Assembly (NCBI GenBank): GCA_008508345.1
Contig: QNGE01000997.1
Location: 65,683 to 129,682, forward strand
DNA from: Paragonimus westermani
Taxonomy: Eukaryota; Platyhelminthes; Trematoda; Plagiorchiida; Troglotrematidae
Length of the DNA: 64,000 nucleotides
Direction: 5' to 3'
Shown one piece after another: positions 59,360 through 64,000 of this stretch. How positions within the stretch are numbered: the stretch's first letter is position 1; every line of letters starts with the position of its first letter. The notes beneath the pieces were generated by a model. It saw only the letters and a list, made by a program, of their open reading frames with translations, made no database searches and was not told the origin of the DNA. The position numbers were made by a program, and so were the translations under genes.

Positions 59360-61845
59360 CGAAATTAATCCCGATTGCTTACCTTCTGTCAGCGTACTGC
59401 GCAACAGGTTTTGTAAATTTAACTGAGAACTCCCGTTGTTTTGAGTCTTCTATTGAAACTAAATGGACTGCTGCAATGGCCCGTATTGAGATTTAGGTTG
59501 ACCTTATTGCACCTGTGGACAACCTGACAAAATATAAACGTTTACTGAAAAAGCCGGCGATCTGGTTCTAACCTGGCTGTGTTCAGCGGGCTGCACCTTG
59601 AGTCGGATATCAATATCTCTTGTGAAAAATATAGTATCGCTACGTGGACAACTTCATTCTTAACACTCAGCCACTTTTGTTAATCAAATAGAATGACAAT
59701 AAGGCAGAAGCCAGTTTGAAGTGGGTTCAACATTGGTAGGAACAAAACGAACGTTTTCTCACACAGTTACATAAAAAGCCATCGAAGCACTCTGGTTCAC
59801 GTTCACAACCTGTTACAGTCAAATAACATATAGGCCGAATGGTTTGCTAGTTAGACAGCCGAACGTCACCCGCCACACATTGATGGGTAGGTTTGTCATC
59901 CGACAAGCACCTTTTCCCTTTCCGACCAAACAAGAAGAATTTCTATTAGACTAGTGCTGGATTGCTGTACGTTGAACTGAATATGCCGGGAACAATTAAC
60001 TTGTCAATCTAGACAACCCTCTAAATAGAATTACTAATAAGTTGGTAGGTTTGCACTAGGCGATACACATTACATCGATTTTATGAGAGTGGAAATACTT
60101 TCGTCCACCTGTAGTGGACTGATGGAATACTGAATGTGTAGTTGATCGACTACCGGACTAATTGTGCCGTGAAACGGTTTTTGGATAATTGATTTTGACG
60201 TGTTCACACAGACCCAAGCGATTACATGACCACCATTGAAAAAGCGTTTTTTCAACCCATTTACAATTTCACCCATGTTACCGCCGCTCAGCAGTTCTCT
60301 TCAAAACTGTTATCGTTCTCCTTCGTGCTTGTTAGCAAGAATACCAAGTAACAGGATTGAAATCATAATTGGTGTGTTACTAGTCTGGCTGTCATTTAAC
60401 TCAGGAACGCGACACAGAATTGTTTCAACTAGACGTTTTCAAAAAACGCTTCCAGAAAGCCTGTCTGGGCTACTGAAAAGTGTAGCTTTTAGGTAGTGAA
60501 CTGTTCTTGTTATGTTTGTGAAATTCATGGGAGTTAGACGAAATTCGTAGAAAACTGTTGAATAACTTCTATTTCCGGTTGCTATTTTTCGTGGCATGCT
60601 GGAACTAGTCACCAACTTTTGGTTGACTTGGGAACTAGCAAGCATCCAACATCATCAGGTAAGGGTTCTGGGCAGGTTTTGCTTGTAGGTAGTGTCGTTA
60701 CCAGCCGATGGGATTGTAGATGATTAATTGAACTTTAGAGGGCCTCACTGCTATCGCTTGCTTCGAGAATTCGAATCCATAAGCAATGGACGAGTGTCAG
60801 AATAGCAGTCCAGACACGAATCCGGCAGTCCACGAGATTGTCGTCGTCGGAGTTAGTTGGACCACTGTGCGCCGTCTTTTAGTGACTGGTTTTATATGTA
60901 ATGGTAGAAGGTAAAAGTTAGTCTGTGTAACGATTGAAAAGAGCAGCCATCTACTGCATTAGAATCCCGTTTTATTAATAAAAGCTAGGTGAACTGTTTT
61001 AAAAACATCTTATTTTAATAAGCAGTTTGTGGGTACCCATTGACTAGGGGATACATCGTGTATAAGTTTTCTTTCGCTGTAGTTTGGATTTATACAACAA
61101 TGATGTGTCATTAATATTCAGTATCGTGTGAAGCTCACTTTTTTGCTGACTTCCTCTATATTTTTTCAGTCACTTTTGCTCAGGCTAAATCTTCGTTACA
61201 ATTCGATCCCTCGCAACCGATAAACCCGTCGTCTTGTTCCCTTCATCTGCTAATCTGATTGACGTACTGTCAGGTTGATGTATTGCGCGTGGTAAACGCA
61301 CGAGCCCAAATAAACACAGAATTCCTGCACACCTTTCTAAAATCGATTAGCATAAAATCTCTTAATAGTTTGTTCAGCTAAATACACAAACGCCTAGGCA
61401 CCGATTGGGAGAAGGAACCATTAGATCTCTAATAATGTCCAACTTTCCTTTTGATGTATGACCCTTTGAATCTTTGTGAAATTAACGAATACTAATCGAT
61501 GTGATTGGGTGCACCGAGCCATGCAATGCAATAATCTTCATTTTCAGAAGACTGGGTTGTCAGCAGTCTTTAACTGTGTGTACTGTGGTTTCCTCCTTTA
61601 GGCATTAACGCAGCACTGTGAAATCACTTTCGGGAGACTCGCATCGTCAAAGTGCACGTCAATTATGGGCTGTGGTATTAGGAGGTGAGTTAAAGTTCGT
61701 GTCGTCTTCACCTGCAGAAGTGATGAACTTTTAGTAGAAACCTTGAACTACAAAGGTACGTACGTCTACTACTGTAATTAGGTGAGTACTGACGTTTAAC
61801 TAGTCAAAACCCAGCCCTCAAAAATCTGGCTTTCACAAATGTAAC
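59360..61845. other. Unassigned spacer between two Penelope elements
   Basis: About 2.5 kb of AT-rich DNA with frames under 90 codons and nothing recognisable. Confidence 0.5.
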
Positions 61846-61849
61846 ATAC

Positions 61850-63690
61850 AGTTTGTGAAGTTTGACCAGCGTATCCACACAGAACTGACGATTGCAAATG
61901 AAATTAAAACTTACTTAAAACTACACCTGTTAACTGTTGTCAGCTATACCGTAAACTTAAATCGAGACAGAGAGGGTCCTTAACTATGGAGCACATAGAC
62001 TCATTGAGGATGCTTCAACAAAATCCAGATATCCTCTTCAGCAGACCAGATAAAGGGGCTGGAATTGTCATACTGAACAGAAGCGATTATATCGAGAAAG
62101 TGAATGATATTCTTGCAGACCAGACCAAGTTTCGTAGAGTTACCAACGAAAGGGACAAATTCGAGTATGCCGAACATCAGATCACCAAATCATTAAAGGA
62201 CGAGAAGCTGATGACCCCCGCTACTTATGAGCAGCTACGACCACAGGGTTCTACTATACCCCGTCTCTACCAAAATATCACAAACCTGGTGTACCGGTTC
62301 GTCCAATACTTGATATAATGAATTCGCCGTACCATTCAACGGCAAAGTAGCTAGTGAAATCGCTGGAACCCGTCCGAAAGGCGATTGCCCCGCTCAGCGT
62401 ACGCGATACGTTTGAATTTGTTGATTGCATACAGAACGTCAACATGACATCACAGAAATCATGCTTATTGGACGTAGTCTTTATTCACAAACGAACCGTT
62501 ACTAGAAACTGTCAATTTTATCTGTGACTACGTGTCTGAGAGCGGAATCAATATTGGATTACCACCAATGAAATTGAAACACCTTCTGCTCCGTTGCACT
62601 TTTAATATACAACTGATGTTCAGCGGTATGCTGTATCGGAAGACAGATGGCTTAGTAACGGGTTCTCCGTTCGGATCCCTCCTGGCCGATAGATTCATGG
62701 GAAAGCTTGAACGCACCGCGCTTCAAACCACCATCAGCCGTTTCAGTCAATACCACCGATACGTAGACGATATATTTATCGTAGCCAAATCGGATACTAA
62801 TATGTACACAGTACTCGATACATCCAATCGCGCTCACTGGTCAGTTAAGTTTACACTTGAGGAGGAGACCGAAAGCGAGATGTTCGCTTGTGTCGACGAA
62901 TAGACGGAACTATTCAGCATAGGGTTCATCGCAAGAGTACATGGACAGGTTAGTACACACACTTTCACAGTTTTGTACCCCTAAAACAGAGGGGGAATCT
63001 GGTGCACTGTCTGACTGATAGAGCATACAAAATTTGTTCAGCGGATACGCTAGAAAGTGAACTCGAATTCATAAAGAACGTACTTTATGATAACGGCTAC
63101 CCGGAGCGATTTGTCACCAGAAACATGGTCAGAATATCACCTAAGCCTGAAGTGCATGAGGTAAAAAAGAAACCCTTGTTCATTCGAGTGCCTTTCAAAG
63201 GTGATAGTGCCGCAGAATGGCTGACAAATAGGCTCAACCAGACAATCAGTAGAACGTATGCCACGGCGGAGCTCCGTATTCAATTCTCCACATCCCCCAT
63301 TCTCAGGTTTTATAACGAAGATAGACTGACAGTTCAGACCTCATCTATGTGTATCTACTCATTAACGTGTTCCTGTGGAGCAGGTTATTTTGGTCGAACG
63401 TCAAGACAGCTTTCAAAACGAATCCGAGAACACCATTCACGATGGCTGGGATACGGGGAATCACGATCGGTCAAAAGCGCTATTCTCGCTCATCTGGTTG
63501 AAACCGGGCACCAGGTGGAAACTGACGAAGCTTTCAAAGTGGTATATCGCGTGCCAGGCAACCGATAAAAAGCTGTCCGAATTAGAACACTTTGTACTGC
63601 CTAGGCTATCTGAATCAGGCTGATTGACCCGATATTATGTCACCAAGAAAAGGTTTGTTCAGACGCTGCACCTACCATGGCCAAAAATCC
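61850..63690 (+). pseudogene. Penelope-like RT plus GIY-YIG polyprotein, decayed
   Basis: The start is recognisable from QLYRKLKSRQRGSLTMEH (about 61,940) and then LFSRPDKGAGIVILNRSDYI. A shift near 62,270 leads to YHKPGVPVRPILDIMNSPYH. Motif A is SCLLDVV (about 62,458), after which another shift occurs. Motif B is GLVTGSPFGSLLADRF (62,650-62,700) and motif C is YHRYVDDIFIVAKSD with the DD pair near 62,766. After further breaks come RVPFKGDSAAEWLTNRLNQT and the nuclease YSLTCSCGAGYFGRTSRQLS, KRIREHHSRW (63,356-63,445), where Phe replaces Ile in YIG. AHLVETGHQV, VVYRVPGNR and, out of frame, VQTLHLPWP end the protein. The catalytic residues of RT are kept although the frame is broken at least four times. 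Confidence 0.85.
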
Positions 63691-63851
63691 ATCGGATCGG
63701 TGGCCAATCGGCGCGGTCAAACCAATGGACAAGCGTGACGTAACCGACCAATCAAGCCATCGCCAACTGACTGGCCAGTGACCTCGTTTCTCTGTAATAA
63801 GTCTGATCGATATCTCGACCTAACTCTACTCACTCCTTATGTAATTGTACC

Positions 63852-63887
63852 GGCCTGAAGATGAATTATCGAAAACATATGTTCGCC
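63852..63887 (+). ncRNA. Degraded hammerhead-like motif
   Basis: GGC, CTGAAGA, nine bases with no good stem II, GAAA, ACATATGT (stem III without a proper loop), TC, GCC pairing with GGC. The order of parts is that of a hammerhead, but stem II is not supported, so activity is doubtful. Its place after the Penelope coding end is the main argument. Confidence 0.4.
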
Positions 63888-64000
63888 TATATGTCTTTAT
63901 CCTCATAACCGTGATGGGCATATTGGAAACGTTGAAATTAAAATAAGTTTTCTGTAATGGAAGAACATTTTGTAGTTACACATATGTTAAGGCTTACCCT

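Larger units (their letters stand above)
61850..63960 (+). mobile_element. Second Penelope-like element, different lineage
   Basis: A plus-strand element with the same domain order as the one at 57-59 kb but clearly different sequence. It is truncated at the N-terminus and interrupted by several shifts and stops. Its 3' end shows CTGAAGATGA and CGAAAACATATGTTC at 63,855-63,884, a variant of the 3' motif. No inverted 5' copy of this tail is visible before 61,850. Confidence 0.85.

Noticed and set aside
60735..60785. B-box-like GAATTCGAATCC
   Set aside because: No A box at a suitable distance and no match to the other tRNA-like repeats; chance is likely.

Overview
The window looks like repeat-rich, gene-poor DNA from a metazoan with a large genome. 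A digenean flatworm (fluke) fits best. The reasons are Penelope-like elements with a GIY-YIG domain, an RTE-like LINE, a Gypsy element, and tRNA-like SINEs carrying a hammerhead ribozyme fold reminiscent of the schistosome Sm-alpha family. The species cannot be fixed from the sequence, and no intact host gene was found. All reading frames outside the retroelements are short and unrecognised. Translations, frames and base pairings were worked out by hand.

Layout. 1-5,870: mostly unassigned, with a LINE-like tail at the start and a Penelope-type 3' motif near 1.09 kb. 5,880-11,765: a nested block. A minus-strand LINE has its reverse transcriptase at 5.88-6.52 kb and its AP-endonuclease at 10.85-11.77 kb. 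Between them lies a plus-strand Gypsy polyprotein remnant (gag, protease, RT, RNase H, integrase; 7.03-10.84 kb). 17,172-17,987: a nearly perfect inverted duplication of a Penelope 3' coding end. 19.88-20.10 kb, 23.88 kb and 24.73 kb: remnants of the same kind of 3' end, the first as a head-to-head pair. 20,892-21,161, 28,885-29,081 and 55,983-56,100: a SINE family with a tRNA-like head and, in two copies, a hammerhead fold. 48,113-48,710: a 5'-truncated minus-strand Penelope fragment with inverted hammerhead copies on both sides and a single N at one junction. 57,251-59,357: a Penelope element broken by only two small indels, flanked by inverted copies of its own 3' UTR, each with a hammerhead-type motif. 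61,850-63,960: a second, more decayed Penelope lineage in the same orientation.

How the parts work together. These are selfish retroelements. Penelope proteins join a telomerase-like reverse transcriptase to a GIY-YIG nuclease that nicks the target. The LINE used an APE-type nuclease with target-primed reverse transcription, and the Gypsy element used an integrase. The SINEs would need enzymes from another element. The most striking pattern is that ribozyme-bearing or 3'-terminal segments recur as inverted copies at the 5' side of unrelated elements (17.5, 20.0, 21.0, 48.4 and 57-59 kb), which suggests a shared foldback route of formation. Two of these foldbacks (17.5 and 48.4 kb) could instead be assembly or read artefacts.
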